A stretch of 64,000 nt of DNA. Source: Blastomussa wellsi (Eukaryota > Cnidaria > Anthozoa > Scleractinia > Plerogyridae). Within the stretch, counting starts at the first letter, position 1, and each line of letters begins with the position of its first letter. The translations under genes were made by a program, and so were the position numbers. This document shows, in pieces, positions 33,413 through 47,600 of this stretch. Under the pieces are notes generated by a model. The model did not search any database and had not been told where the DNA came from. It saw nothing but the letters and a program-made list of their open reading frames with translations. The stretch is taken from NCBI GenBank assembly GCA_947652115.1, contig OX393563.1, forward strand, positions 8,247,789 through 8,311,788, given 5' to 3'.

Positions 33413-36400
33413 GTAGTAAAAATTGAGATTTAAACCCAATATGGCTTTTGTGTTGACCAGAGTGTTCAAGAACTCTGAGCAGTTTTGTTTGTTAATTCAT
33501 TTGGAAAGCTGTGATGGTATGAAGTTTGGAGATCAATATTTTTTCAGGCTTCCTTTGCAACCTCTAAGTTGTAAAAACTGCAATGATCGCCAACTGTGAA
33601 TATACGTTTTATAATTTTGTTTTATGTGCTGGAAAGTTTATGTCCTTTAGTGCCAATTAACGTGCAGCAAAGAAAAGTCAGCCAGGGTCATTTGTAGTGA
33701 GCAGTTGAACCAGCCAAAGAACAAGACCTCAGATGGAGAGCAAATTTCTTCATGTTCATGTTGGGCAGACCGTTTAAGAATGGACTTTATAAACTACACA
33801 GCAGTCATATTGTGCAAGCAGCTTTGACATCTTGATGAGCCCAATCATGTTGACAAACGAGCCTTGTGAATTCAGAGCAGTCACCCCAGACACCATTTGA
33901 ATTGCCATTGACAAGCTGAGTTTAACTAAGGTAATATCATTTGAGATCACATTTGACTGTCATGAATCTGTATTTTTATTTATAGCAACTGATGTAAAAT
34001 GTGTACAGCATTTCTTCACAACGTGCAATTCCAGAAAAATATCCATACACCCCACAGAAAATATTGCAAATTCCTGGCATGGGGATTGGAAGGGTTCTCA
34101 AAAGCCAAAAAAATTACAGAACTGTATGAAGGTTAATTGGAATTTCCAGAACGTAGGGGGGGGAGGTGTCTTTTAAAAATCCCTTCTGTGGGGGAGTTAT
34201 GGATAATTTATGAAACTACGCATTCATGGATATTATGCTTCTCGATGAATGAAAAAAGAAAATCATTGAATATTGCAAGTTAATTGTACATTTGAAGTTA
34301 TCAATTTCCTTACTACACATCTCTTATGAAAACAAGCATTGCACATCAATTAACGATAGCATATACAGATCGAATTTCCCTAGCTGGAATACATTCTTTA
34401 TCTTTTAGGCTAGGGAAAGTTTTAACACTGGTTTGTTATATTGAATAAACTGTCACTTCTTGAACTTGAATAGAATAAATTTTTGAGAGCGCTCAACTCT
34501 GAGAGGAGCAGTAAATTATAATGATCAACGGTAGCAACATTTCAATTTATCGTTTTATTGTGACAAAAGTGAGATGGCTTGCCTTGATAAAACTAACAGA
34601 CTTTCATGGCTAACATTTGTTTTTAAATTACTCCTTTTAGTCCTCATCAAATAGTTCATGTACCTACCAAGAACTGAATTAAGCTGTCATCAGTCTCTAC
34701 AAGTCAAGAGACGAATGAACAAAGCAGACAAGACTGATCTAAAAAAGAATAAACAAAGCTGGCAAGCTCTATCAAGGTATAACAAATCATGGTCGATTAC
34801 AAAGACATTATTTTTGTACCAGGAATATAAGCCAGGAACTGCAACCGATCTTGAAAAGCCATACCTTTTTTTATCAAAACTTGTACAAAAATGTTTTATG
34901 GGGAAGTGTAATCCTGGTATAATATGTTAGTGTAGAATCTAATGTGCGTAACATAATTTGCAATTGATTTGAATGAAAGGAACCAATAACAGACCTCCAA
35001 GAGGACAATCCCTTGCATTATAACCAGTGTAGAGTTTTCTTTTATAAAAGCATCGAGTTAATCCCAGGGTTCAAAGCAACAGCTGGCTGCCAGTGGTAGC
35101 CGGCACTTTGACCACCTTCGAGCTCGCCACGCAGCATCTTAACTCTTTTCATGGCCTTTTACTGAAGAAATATAAGATAGAAAAGCTTGCTTGAGTTGGC
35201 CAACTGAAATCAAACTCGCTGAAACAACAATTCAGGGTTCTCATAACATTGCATGACACCTGTCATGCCGATGGCACTACAAAGTGTTAGGGTTTGGACA
35301 GAGCTTCTATCACCACCAAGAAATTTTCATATTTAATTGTCCAATCAACTGCTTTTTAAATTCTTACTTTGCTTCAAAATTAGTCGCACCAATGAATTAA
35401 TAAAGTCGAAACAACAAATTTACTCTAATAATGTTGTTGACTAATGGAGTTCATGCTCATTCACTAAAATTTGACAGCCGGGAAAAACATCAACCTTGAC
35501 AAAAAATAAGCTAAAAGCTGTGACTTTATTTTAAACCCTGAATCCATCCAAATTAATTTATTACAATCAAATAATTTAAAAGAATATAACATTGTTACAA
35601 TTCACCTTAATTTGCTTCATTTTTTGCAGCTTGTAATGACCTGAGTTGCCACTAACAGGGTCTGAAAATCAACCTAGCACAATCTGGATACAACTGGAAA
35701 GACAAATAATGTTTAGTGATCTAGTGATATCAATAAGTCAACTAGTTAAAAAACAGGGATTATAAGGGACAGTTAATTTAAAACCCTGTGTAAACAAATT
35801 AAGGAAGGCCTGCAGGTAATGTGCTGCACTTATGCATATCAATTAGTTTGGTTGAAAACCAGTCAAATTAAGAATTAAGTATAGTGACACACACGCACAC
35901 CTCTATTTTGGTTTAAAATATTTTGAGAAAAATATTTTTCGATTTTGGTTGAAAGTGTGCTTATCTGTTTTAGAGTGCTGATGAAAATCAGTGTCACAAA
36001 TCTGTTTTAGTGTTATTAGAGTTGGTGACAAGTTCAAAGTGACAATGTCAAACTTTTTTCTCACAAACCAATCTCATCTGCACTGTCATACAGATTCTGG
36101 TCATTACATTGAAATGAAACTTCTCAATGATAAATATCTTTCGACTAAGAAAGATTATTTAATAGTAGATTTTTAGCTATTATCTAGAAATTTAATAGCT
36201 TGAGCTAAAGACTAAGCTACTAAGTTTTATAGAGATAAAAGTTGATGGTATTATTAAGAAATATAACAACTTTCAAATACCTCTTGAAAGCTATTATATC
36301 TAAAATAATAGCAAAGGAGTTGCCAAAATCTACTTATTTTAAGAAATATTTTAAGTGATAACTTGTTGCTTTTATGATATCAAGCTATAAAATTTTGAAA

Positions 36401-38094
36401 TAGATACCTTTCGAGCTATTTGATAACAATGGGTATTATAATTGTTAACAAATAACAGATTAAGGTATTATTTTAAAAAAGATAGCTTGAACAAAGCTTT
36501 TAAGAAATTTCATTTCATGTTTATGAATATATATGCAGAGATTAGATTGGAAAAAGAGGGAAAAAATGACATGACACATCTGGCTTGTAGCCAACTTGGA
36601 TAAGTTTGGAACAGATTACAGTTGACTTTGACTTTTATTCAGGACCTGAAACATGAATAAGTCGCAAGTGTTTTTGGACTCGGAAATCAATTCAAGAATT
36701 TCATCTTTTTGTTTATGAACGAAGAAGCACTTTGCTAAATATTTAAACTTGACACAAACAAGTCAACATATTGAGCAATTGAAAAAAGTACTCTGAAGTC
36801 AGGACATGGGGCTCTCCTGGAACTGACTTGTAAGCTGAGCTAATCCTTACACCTAATCCTAAACAACAACTAACATGCTCATTAATATAACATGGAGAGT
36901 TCTTGGTTCTGATCTCAGATCCAAAAAAATTAAAACTTGGGAATTAAACTTTGATTATGAAAAGAGAACTTTTGTTGTATTCAATTTGTTTATTTAAATA
37001 CTGGTCTATTAAGTCTAGCAAATTGTCTTGATGACATTTAACAATGAATTCATCCATTATGTTTGGTCTGTAAGGGAATTAAGTCCTGAAAGGAACTGTT
37101 AGTGCTGATGGTTCAACCTGTGTGGAAGTCATTTCCAGAGCCCCCTTGCAAGACTGAAGGTGACTTGCACTCAGGCTGTCACCAACAACAGTTACTTTTT
37201 TTTGGCCATCGAATATGGCCTGCTGATAAGCCTTAAATAAGTGTCAGCATGGATTTAGAAGTAGAAATTGCTTATGTTTGTATTGCCTGATACAAACTTG
37301 CAGCTGAGTGCTAGTGCCTTTGGGAGAAGTTGAAAGTTTAGGTTAACATTTGGGTTTGCCCTCTTGGGGGTTATATGGTTAGGGGAATATGGGTGTATGC
37401 AGGGGTAATGGTTTCTGTAAAAGGTTGGGTTTTTGGGTTACAGAACACAGGAGTAAGCTTTTTGGTTGGGTTATTGTGAAGGTTTGTAAATAATGTGAGG
37501 TGTTAGGTTGGTGGGGTTACGGTAATATCAGGGTTCGAGAGAAGTGTAGTGGAAAGGGTTTTCGTCAGGCTTTCTGTGTAAGGATTTTGGTCAGTATTAG
37601 CATGTTAAAGTATATTTGGATTAGGGTTGAGCTAAATTTTTCATTTCCCCCATGCATAGTCTGCTGATTGCATCAACTTGTGTACCAGCTAGGAAACATA
37701 AAATGACCATTTTCAACTTTATTAAATAAAAATAATAACTTATCACAATGTCGTGTTTAGACTGTTACCAATCAGAGTTTTAAGAGTTTTATTTTGTGTT
37801 TGATGTAAAAGATAACCAACCATCTGTGCAATCAATCCACTTGATGGGATGAGTTTGTATTTTTAGCTTTAAATATGCAACATAACAGCTATAAACCACA
37901 GAACCTTTAAATCACAACTGAATTGAACATGGTTTTAGTCACCTTTTTAAATATCTTTCATCTGTTAAGTTGAAAATCATGCCTAGATTTTTGTTATTTT
38001 GAAATAAACACAAGAATGACATTTAAATGTGGTGTTATTATCTTTAAGCTTATTTATTGTTCTTAATAATTTTTCCAAAATATCATGATTCCCC

Positions 38095-38290
38095 ATCAAA
38101 GGTGGGGGGGGGGAGGCCCGGCATTGGTGGGTGATTTGACAGTAATTAGTTGGGACTTTTGACTGTAGGGTAGATTTTCTAGCAACATTTTATTGACTTT
38201 TAGTGACCCTTTAGACCATCAGCATTTCATGAACAGAAAGTCTCAGCTCAGTTCAAATGCCTGGCCTCTCCCCCCTCTGGCTTAACACAG
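38095..38290. mobile_element. MITE related to 41390-41612
   Basis: G-rich left end with AGGCCCGGCATTGGTGGG, right end ATGCCTGGCCTCTCCCCCC then GGCTTAAC. The interior matches the complement of 41390-41612, including a GTGACCCTTTAGACCATC-like block. Confidence 0.65.
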
Positions 38291-38394
38291 AATATGTTTG
38301 TTGTTTTTTGTGAAACTGTAAATTAGTGAACCTTGAAAATGAAATGACTAATAAAAAAAAGTGTTGGTTGTTTTTGATCTCTCAAAAAGGCAAT

Positions 38395-38559
38395 GGACCT
38401 TTCTCATGCATTTGTTATTTTTTCTATTCTTTTGTGTTCATGCCAATCTGCCTGCCTCGTCAGCATTTGCAAAGAACAAAAGAACTTGAACTTGGAAATG
38501 AGGTTGGGTGGGCAGATTAGCATGAACAAGAAAGAATAACAAATGCGTGAGAAAGGTCT
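38395..38559. mobile_element. Foldback element
   Basis: GGACCTTTCTCATGCATTTG on the left pairs with its near complement at the right end. CATGCCAATCTGCC pairs with GGCAGATTAGCATG inside. Confidence 0.8.
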
Positions 38560-39086
38560 ATACTCCATGATGGACTATCCAGTCTGAAATGCATCCACAG
38601 CGTTGTCTTATAAATATCCCCATTAAAATACCCGGGTTTGCCCGAGAGGATGGTTATTGCTGGAATTGACTGTTGCATTTCTTGTAGCTAGCCTGTGAAT
38701 AGCTGGCGGTTGAGTAACACATAATTGCGCAAGCGAGCGGAGAAAGAGAGGTCCCTCTCGTGGCTTCGCCTCTCGTTTTCACTGTTTTTAATCGCTCCCT
38801 CGTGCACGTTACCGTAACCAAACTGCCAGCTACGAAGGTTTCGATCTACTCCATGCCTTGAAATGACGAGCAAGATGCACGCACCTGGTTACAGGCTGTA
38901 CAGCACCGGGGCTTGTGGTTGGACCCTTAATTTTTTCGGTGATACCAAAACAGCCGCGAAGGAAGACCACAGACTGGCATGGATAATGTGCAAATTATTC
39001 CCATTTGCGGACTACAAACTGTGGAGAAAAAATCTTGAACCTGTGCATTCAAAGGCTTCAAAGTTTCTATCCAATTGATCACAGCA

Positions 39087-39677
39087 GCAGCCACTGCCCG
39101 GGGGGAGGGGTGGGGGGAATTGCATATGAAAGGGGCGGCGATGCTCGTCGTCTCGCTTAGGGGTGTAAATTTCGGTTTTTTGTCTCGCTTAGGGTGTTCT
39201 GGGCAAAACGCCATTATATTTGGCCGTGAAGGTCTTTTTAAGGGTTGCACGCGAAGAAATGTAAAAGAAAAAAATATATAATCAATATATTTTCAGTATA
39301 TGATCGAAACAGGCATGTCGGGATAAAAGTGTAGTATTTTTCTATTTTCAATATATATTGCGCTCTACTTCATTGTATCGAGCACTGTAATACGGAAAAA
39401 TTGAATCATATACTGGTATTCAATATGTATATTTTTAATTCCTTTTATTTACTCGATTCATGTAAGCAAAGTTTTCATGGTCTCTTTTTGGGGTCAAAAA
39501 GGCTTGGGCCACGCCCAGATCGCCCCCCCTTGTATTTCCCTCTCTGCCTAGCATCGTAGCGTAGAGGAAAACAACTGCTCGCAGGGTAGTCTCCTTTAGG
39601 GGTTTAATTCAAAATTTCCGACGAGCATCCCGCCTCTTTCATATGCGAGTCTCCCCCCCCCCCCTCCCGGGAGCCAC
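39087..39677. mobile_element. ~590-bp TIR element
   Basis: Both ends carry a CACTG and CCCGGG block, followed by a G-rich (left) or C-rich (right) run, then GCATATGAAAG and GCGATGCTCGTCG in inverted orientation. The centre is AT-rich and non-coding. Confidence 0.75.
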
Positions 39678-39949
39678 TGTTAATGCAATCCCAATCACGC
39701 TGCTCAAAGCTCAAGTTTTTGCGGCACGCCTGGCCAGGCTCCGGGGATGGATAGGGGACAGCCCAACCGCCCCCGACCCACCCCCGTCTAGCTGAAGCCT
39801 GCTCGCGGGCTACGGCAAGTCCGTCGAATTCCTTGGGAGAAGCTGTTGTGTACGCATGTCTGCGCAGCAGCTCTCATAGCTTGGTTCAAGCAAAAAATAA
39901 AGGAACTCAAAAAAACGCGGTAAAATGATAATTTGCCATGATGAAAGTG

Positions 39950-40085
39950 GGAGAAGATATGATCATCGCAGTTATTGGAATTTAAGAAGCATGAAAAAAT
40001 TCAGGGCTTCAACGAGGTTATTCAAACCCGTGACCTCCGCGAATACCGATGCGATGCTCTACCAACTGAGCCATGAGTTCAATTA
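39950..40085 (-). mobile_element. tRNA-derived SINE
   Basis: Read on the minus strand it has a tRNA-like head with A box TGGCTCAGTTGGTAGAGC, a loop containing TCGGTAT, and B box GGGTTTGAATAACC. A body GTTGAAGCCCTGAATTTTTT and a tail AACTGCGATGATCAT follow. The 12755-12860 fragment shares the tail, and the satellite shares the T-arm and body. Confidence 0.75.
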
Positions 40086-40248
40086 ACCTTCCACCACTCC
40101 CTCCCCCAGCAAGAAAACACGAGTTGTTTTATTTCGTGTTTACTTGTTTGAGTTCTTCAACGGAGCTTCAACCTCGTCCCAAAAGGCCATCTAAAGGGTC
40201 ATCTGCGGTTGTGATGGGAACCAGCCCGGCCGGGGCTACCAGCCCAGA

Positions 40249-41270
40249 GAGTTCAATTTTTGTCAACTCTCACAAACTCTTGCTCTCAGATCAGTCAAAG
40301 TAACAAATATTATACCTGCCGACCTTTTCCGAGTCAAAAGTGTGAATTTTTTTATCAGAGTTCTCGAAGAGTTATCTGAAGTCGTCCAAAGATTCTTGAG
40401 GTCTTTCCAAACACTTTCGAAGACAGTCGGAAGACCTCCGGGCATCAAGAACACAACATAACGTAACAATATAAACTTTTTAAGTCTTTTCTTGCATTGC
40501 CTTGAACCGACATATTTTTAGAAATTGTGTCAGTTCGATCAATGTTTCAGCGAGGCGTAAGAAATTGGCTCGGACGCTTGAGTAGGCGTGACTCGGGCAT
40601 AATGCGTGAGAGTTGGCAAGGGTTTTAAAGTGCACACAATCTTCAAGGTCACTCAAGGACATGGTGTAAATATCAATTTTTACACCAAGCAGGGTGGGGT
40701 AAAAATGAAAAGAAAATGTTGAATGAACTGATAAAGCCTTTCGACAGAATCTGTTTTGTAATACAGCTACCTTTCATAGTTAAGTTTTTATAAACGTGAT
40801 GGTGTTTTAACAAAATACGAGGGGGAAAGTCCGAAATTTCTGGATAGATATATTTCTGTGTACTGCCCCTTGGAATTCCCCTTGGACTGTCCCTAGGGAT
40901 CCCGCATCATTGAACAGCGGTTGCTCAAAGAAGAGAAATAAATTTACAAAACCTTGAGTGACCTATGAAGTCATGTTATCCGTTGTTCGGAAGGGTAGAT
41001 CACTTTTCTGTACGTTTTAGTCCGATACTAAAGGAATGCTTTGATTTGTGGATCTCAGTTTGTTGCTGTCATGGACAAAGTACGTACCGTAAACGCGTAT
41101 TACTTCTCACTTTTAGATAGATAGATGAAAGTGTGTACTAGATGGGTAACCATCGCTAGCTCAATTTGACACTTCGGTGACTCAGAACTACTGGTTATTA
41201 ATTTATTATCGCCCTTTATATTTGTTACTTTGACTGAGGGCAAGAGTTTGTGAGTTGACAAAAACTCTCA
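40249..41270. mobile_element. ~1.0-kb non-autonomous element with ~60-bp TIRs
   Basis: TTTTTGTCAACTCTCACAAA and CTCTTGCTCTCAG at the left (40255-40292), plus AGTCAAAGTAACAAATAT, recur inverted at 41217-41270. The centre has no convincing ORF. It lies just upstream of the first recovered AGMO exon. Confidence 0.8.
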
Positions 41271-41389
41271 TGTGAGTCAACTCTATTGCCCATTGGCCCA
41301 GTCGTCATGACTATTTTTGGAGGTGTTTCTTCTTACTTAAAAATGGTCGCTTTATAATAGCTGATGAAAAGCTTCAGGAGGGGAAGGTC

Positions 41390-41612
41390 GGGCATAGACG
41401 AGACAATTTTGAACTGAGCTAAGATTTTCTGTTGAAATGTCCTGCGGTGGGGCATTTTTAGATGGTCAAAAGAGCCACTAAATGTTAATAAAAAGTTGTG
41501 AGAAAGCCCATCAAAAGTCCCCACTTTGAGATGATAACCACTGTGAAATTCCCCACCAATGCCTGGCCTCCCACCCCCGTCCCCCCTGCCGCTTAACATT
41601 GATAGGTACATA
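41390..41612. mobile_element. MITE fragment next to AGMO exon
   Basis: The end GCCGCTTAACATTGATAGGT matches the terminus of 10231-10738, and the body matches 38095-38290 in inverse orientation. It stops about 45 bp before the AGMO exon at 41657. Confidence 0.65.
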
Positions 41613-41656
41613 GTGATCAATACCAAATCATTTGTTATTAATTTATTTGTTTTCAG

Positions 41657-44600
41657 CCACTACTTGGCAATATTACAATCACCCAAGGGGTACGTCGCTT
41701 TCTATATGCTGTGCAGCCAAAGGAAGCATCTTTTGCAAAAGTTGCAGATGTACCAGACTATTTGAATGAAGTGAGCACTTCAAATTATTTTTATTACTCA
41801 TGATTTTTTAAAACAATACCAAAAGGTTTCTATTGAAATTTTACTTAACAAATTTGAATGACAAGCAATTTTCATTAGCTTTGAGCTTCAAAGATGTTAT
41901 GTTGGCACCAGAAACCTGTTGTCCATCATAATTTTCCATCCAGTTGGCATCACAAATTAAAGTGCTGTTAATAAGATTGATAGCCTAAGGATGTGATGTG
42001 ATGTTGCTCATTGATCAAGATTTGATTGTTTTCTAGTTCACTGTCGATGTGGCTTCTGTTGAGTAAATGCTTTCTTGCTAATTATTTTAAGCTCTTTTCC
42101 TAGGCTGTTCCATTTTTCTTAGGTGCTATTGCATTGGAGTATATATTATGTTTCCTTACCAATCTGCCACGGATGAGATTGAATGATGCATTCAGTTCAA
42201 TTGCTGCTGGAGTGTTCTCTCAGTTGTCAAAGTACGTATGGGCAGATATTAATTAAAGTAATTGTCAGTTCCATCTATGTTTTCCATGTGTTACAGCCTT
42301 TCCTGTAAAACCGTGAACACCTGAAATATTTCAGGAATGTTGATTATGTGGTGACCAATCACAGCAAAGTTCAGGACACGCTAACAAACCTCAAAACCAC
42401 AAACTAATTACCGTTGGTGTTAGCGGTTAAGTTTTCTCAAGACCTGATTGGCTTTTTTCTTGCTACACAATAACATTCCATATACATTTCTGATGTTCAC
42501 GGTTTTACGGCTGTAATCTGATGAACAATTTTAATTTCAATTTTTACAGCACAACGTGCTTTAGTGTGGCCACTCACCAAACTTTTTTTGACAAGTTGTA
42601 ATTAGCCAATCAGGGAGCGCAAATTTGTTTGAGCTGTCCCGCCTCCTTGCAACTTTCAAAGCTGTTGTCACGAAACCTGTCGCACTTTTAACAGGGAGGT
42701 AGGACAACTCGAACAAATTTGCACTCTCTGGTTGGCTAACTAGTCAACAAAGTTTTTTTGGTGGCCACACTAAGGCGTGTCACGCTGTCACAGCAATTTT
42801 CATTCTGAGTCAATATGACGTTGTGTGAAAAGTCAGTGAGAAGGGTACATTACATGAACCAACTATAACAAAATTTGAGCAACAGGTTTTTGAATTACTT
42901 TCAAATTCCTACATGTTGCTGCAACAAAGTGTTGCAGTAAAAATAGTCTGGCATGGTATGTTACCAGTACTCAACGCCCATTTTTAACGCAAAAATGTTA
43001 CAAGAGGGTATAGATATTGGTGAGATCTCAACCAACAGTGGTCATGTTTCTTTTGAGGATCTGTTGCCTAATAGTTGACCCATGGAAATTTGATGTTCTT
43101 AAAACAAGTATGAACCAGGCAGGGAGGTTACATCCCCCCCAAGTGCAAAGGTGCCCGTACGCATATGTAAGGTAACATCTTGTACCTATATTGTTTACAG
43201 AAATCCCATGCTAATTTGATGTCTTCTTTTTTCTTATTTAACAGGATAATTGTTCTGAGTACTGAACTTGTTGTGTATGTGTTTGTTTATAACAATTTTC
43301 ATCTTGTGGAACTGCCTTGGGACTCTCCTGGAACTTGGTACCTTTGTTTTATTGGGGTGGATTTTCTTTATTACTGGTTCCACAGAGCTGCACATGGTAA
43401 TGGTGTTATTGCAATAGTTGAATATAAATTCCATTGATAAAGATGAAAATAATGATCATTATTATCCAACTGTGCTTCGTACAGTTTAAGGTCATTCCCC
43501 TGTATTGTATTGCGCATCCTTACTGCGTACGATTTATTGCGTTATCAGGGCGCGCACTTCAAGAAAACTGCGGCGTTTTATTTACGGCTTTGCTCGCTAA
43601 GGAGATAAATCGTCGTTTTCTCGTAAACGAGTATGGTGACCTATATTTTTTACCCTTTTTCTGAGACTAGCAATCACTTTCTTCCTATAACAGGAATATA
43701 AAAAAATTCCCATTGCAGAAAAATAAATAATCGACGGAAACGTGGACTTATTGAAAATATTGTGGCCTCGAGATCACTGCATGCTAGTATCAAGTTGAAT
43801 CAAGGTCGACTGGAAATGCATGCTTTCAAAATGAAACATATATTAAATTGTTCCTTGAAGGCGATACAGTATATCTATAATTTTTTCCCTTGTTTTGCTT
43901 TCTCCCTATTTTTTTCTTCTCCCATAAGACGTGGCATGAGCTAGTCAAATGAAAACATTTCTGAAGCTGATATTTTAACGAATTATGGGGTATTTTCAAG
44001 GTGCTCCTGCTCTTAAACGAATATGGGAACCCCTCTTTTTCATTACAAAATTTAAATTCCCTTATAATGAACAACAAATGGGCAAAGTTTGAACGAAAAT
44101 CTATTGTCAGTTCTATTTCAGGGGAATGACCTTAAATAATGCCGAAAACAAGTACAGATATCAAGCGGTATTTGTGCTCCAGAGAACCGGTTAGAATTTG
44201 GCGTGAATATTTACTCGTTGTTTGTAGTTTGACTTGCCCTACGGCTCATCAAAATACGGCACAATTCGTAAAAATACCCAGTAATGCTACACAACAAAAT
44301 GTCTAATACGATATATGTATTGACATGAGCATGGGACAAAGAAAAATCCTGAGTCCCCGACACTGTCACTCGCAGCATTCGAACCCATGATCTCCCATAT
44401 TACTGGTCAGGTGCTCTAACCAACTGAGCAACAAGAACTCCTCAGTGGTGAGCTAAGGCCATTTACTAGGTTCAGGATCAACAATGCCAAAGCAACATTT
44501 GTGTGATAAATATGACGGATAATGATCATTTCATCTTTATCATTTATTCACCAAGCTGAAAATCTGAATTGCATTGTTGGGAAAAATGTAAAAAATATAT

Positions 44601-47600
44601 GAGACAATGATCTTATTAATTTACCTTAGAAATAAACATAATGTGGGCAGCCCATCAAGCGCACCACAGTTCAGAGGATTACAATCTTGCAACAGCTTTG
44701 CGGCAGTCAGTTGTACAGAATTATACATCTGCTGTAAGTACTACTTTAAACTTGTTGCCATGAGTCATCCAAATAGTCATTTGCTCATGACTCCTTCAAT
44801 GAACTAGGAAATGACTAGAGACACATCACTCTGTATTATTTATTTGATTGAATATTAATTTACCAAATAAAAGTTTTACCAGCAAAATATCAGTACTTGG
44901 CTATTAGCAAGTTTCAGTCGGTAAGGTATAGTGGTAAAGCCTTTTTTGATGAAACTGGTTCATATGTAGCTCCTCGTAGGCGTATGGGCAATTTTTTGCC
45001 AGGGGGCTGGTGAACCATTTGCCCAAAAAATTCTCCTAAGTTGCCTTGCCCAAATTTTCTCATGCTGCCCAAAAAAATCTGATTTGCCCAAAATTAGGGC
45101 GGCTGCAGCCCCCCCCCCCCCCCCCCCCTAGCCCGTACGCCTATGCTCCTGGTGCTTTGGTTTCTGTAGCATGAAGTGATTGGGAGTATTGGCCTTAATC
45201 GCACGGCGGCCATGTTGAGTCCCGAGGGATTGAAAACTTTTGTTTTGCCATGCGGAAACTCATTCCCAAACATTTCAACTTGAGGCTCAGAGTACGAAAT
45301 CTATTGTCTATGGCCAATATGGCCGCCATGCGAATAATGCCCAATATTGACTGCACGTAGTGTTAATTTTAAGTTCTGGTTGTTGTAGATTTTCTACATG
45401 CCTTTAGCCTTGGCAGTACCTCCTTCAATCTTCTTTGTTCATGCTCAGTTCAGTATGCTTTACCAGTTCTGGATTCACACAGAGGTACAGTTTTAATTTT
45501 GAAATAACGCAGTTAAGCCACCGCCACAGCTGCTGCAGCAGCAGTAGTAGTCTGTTAGACATGGTGAAGAATGATCTGTATTATTGTTTTCAGAGACCAT
45601 TCATGATCATCACCCCTAATCAATAACATATACAGTGAGTGAGTGAGCGTGCAAACAAGTCATATCAGTCAGTCAGCCAGGCAGGTATTCAGTCAGTCAG
45701 CCATGATCAATCCTTTGGTCAGTCAGTCAGCCATGATCAATCCTTTGGTCAGCCAGTCAGTCTATCTGCCCATCTGTCTGTCGTCCACCCTTCAGTCAGT
45801 CAGTGAGCTATGGCCAATAAGCCAGCCAACCAGCCGGTTAGTTGCATGCACAGCAAGGATGCAGATAAGCATCCGGTGTGAAAATCATTGAAAAAATTGA
45901 AGGTGGCTTTGTGATTTTTTTATACACAGGTGGTCCGCTCTCTTGGACCTTTGGAGTACATTCTTAACACTCCAAGTCATCATCGTGTACATCACGGTAA
46001 TAGTTTGTGCCCCCCATTATATTTTGTTAATTAAATGTGATATTAAGCAGGTTACAAAATGTATAAAGCAGAAGTGAGAGCACTTGAAATGCCAGTTTAT
46101 TCTCCTGTTATACAGTAATCAAAGGTAAGTTACTTTATAGCCCTCTTATTTATTTTAAATAAAATCACTGACATTAAACCTGTCCAAATTACTATGTGAA
46201 CTGAAAATGATCTCACATATGTAACCTTCACTGTTTCAGGGAGAAATCCATACTGTATTGACAAGAACTATGGTAAGTGTCCATCATCATTTTGTATAAC
46301 AAGTTAATTTTTGGATTAAATCTTACCAAGATCCTGCAATATCCAAATAATCTTACATACTTAGGTTCCTAGTAACATGTCTAGGATTTCCATAAAATAG
46401 AATTAGTCCTACAGACTAGAAATGTCTAAGATCCTTGCCACTGTATATTTTTGTTTTTTATCTTTTTTTCTCTCTTGTTATAATTATAAAATCATTTATC
46501 TTGCCACACTCAAGATCCTGGACAAGATCCTATAATTTCTGGGATACTCTGAAACATTTTGAATATTTGGCTACCTCAAAATTATAATAAAATAATTTTA
46601 ATTAATAATAAAAATGGAATTGAGCATCAGGTATTATTCTTGAACATGTGCTTACTGTATTTGGTCAAAATGACACTTCAGACATATGATATTATTTAAA
46701 TTCCAGGTGGAACGCTGATAATCTGGGACAGAATGTTTGGTAGGTACTTACAATAATAAGCATATATGTTCTGTATATCATTTATGTCATTTCCCAGAGC
46801 CATGAAATTTCACTAGGCTCCTTGCTCATTGTGAATTTCTAACCCTCATCATTGAGGTACAGTTGAGGCCCTACCTGTAGAATCACAAGAGAGGGGGGTT
46901 GACACAGTCAGTCAGAGAACAGAGATGAGATACTGAAGTAGAACTTTTTAGCGCTGTCAAATGTAGCGTATTGCAAGCTATTTATGACATGTGTTATAAT
47001 TATGATAGGTACATTTCAGGCTGAAACAGATGAAGAAATAGCATATGGCCTGGTTCATCCACTAGCTAGCTGGGATCCCATTTGGACTCAGGTAATTTAT
47101 AAGGACAAGCAGGACAAAAGGCTAACTTACATGCTGCAATTTATCGAGGAGCAAATTGATGCACGAGAATGGCGATCAAATGCATCCTTGATTCCAATCC
47201 AATGAGTTGGGTGATTCACAAAATCTGTGACTGCAAAAGTACGGTGTAAAACAATTTATATTTTTGATATTTTAGCTGAAAACATTGTAATAGTATCACT
47301 TGCCATTTTCTTTTCTAAAACGTTTATTGTTCTGGCTATAGAGAAATTATGCATGTGCATGGGCCATGGACTGTGTACTGAAGAGCCCAGGGTTGAGTGG
47401 TACTTAGCAATAGCTTTGACTTGGATTGCCATGATCCAAAGTCCAGCAAATTATACTAACCATGTGGTTACCAGTCCCTTTGCATCACAGACTGTGACAA
47501 CTGCACTTGGCACTTTAGTCCAGCAACCAATGGTTTAATTGCAATCAATCTTAAGAGATTCAAATGTCAACCATGTTGGTGTAACAAAGAAAGGATGCTA

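Larger units (their letters stand above)
32646..39086. other. AT-rich intergenic region without a recognisable gene
   Basis: It contains degenerate repeats, two inverted-repeat elements near 38.1-38.6 kb, and a G/T-rich stretch at 37320-37620. Open frames are short and of low complexity. I see nothing coding. Confidence 0.55.

Noticed and set aside
37320..37620. Interstitial telomere-like GGGTTA tract
   Set aside because: Only scattered GGGTTA/GGGTTT words in a G/T-rich segment with no run of perfect repeats.
45643..45891. 82-codon frame with [10 protein letters not shown] repeats
   Set aside because: It translates the CAGT/CAGC tetranucleotide repeat in an AGMO intron.
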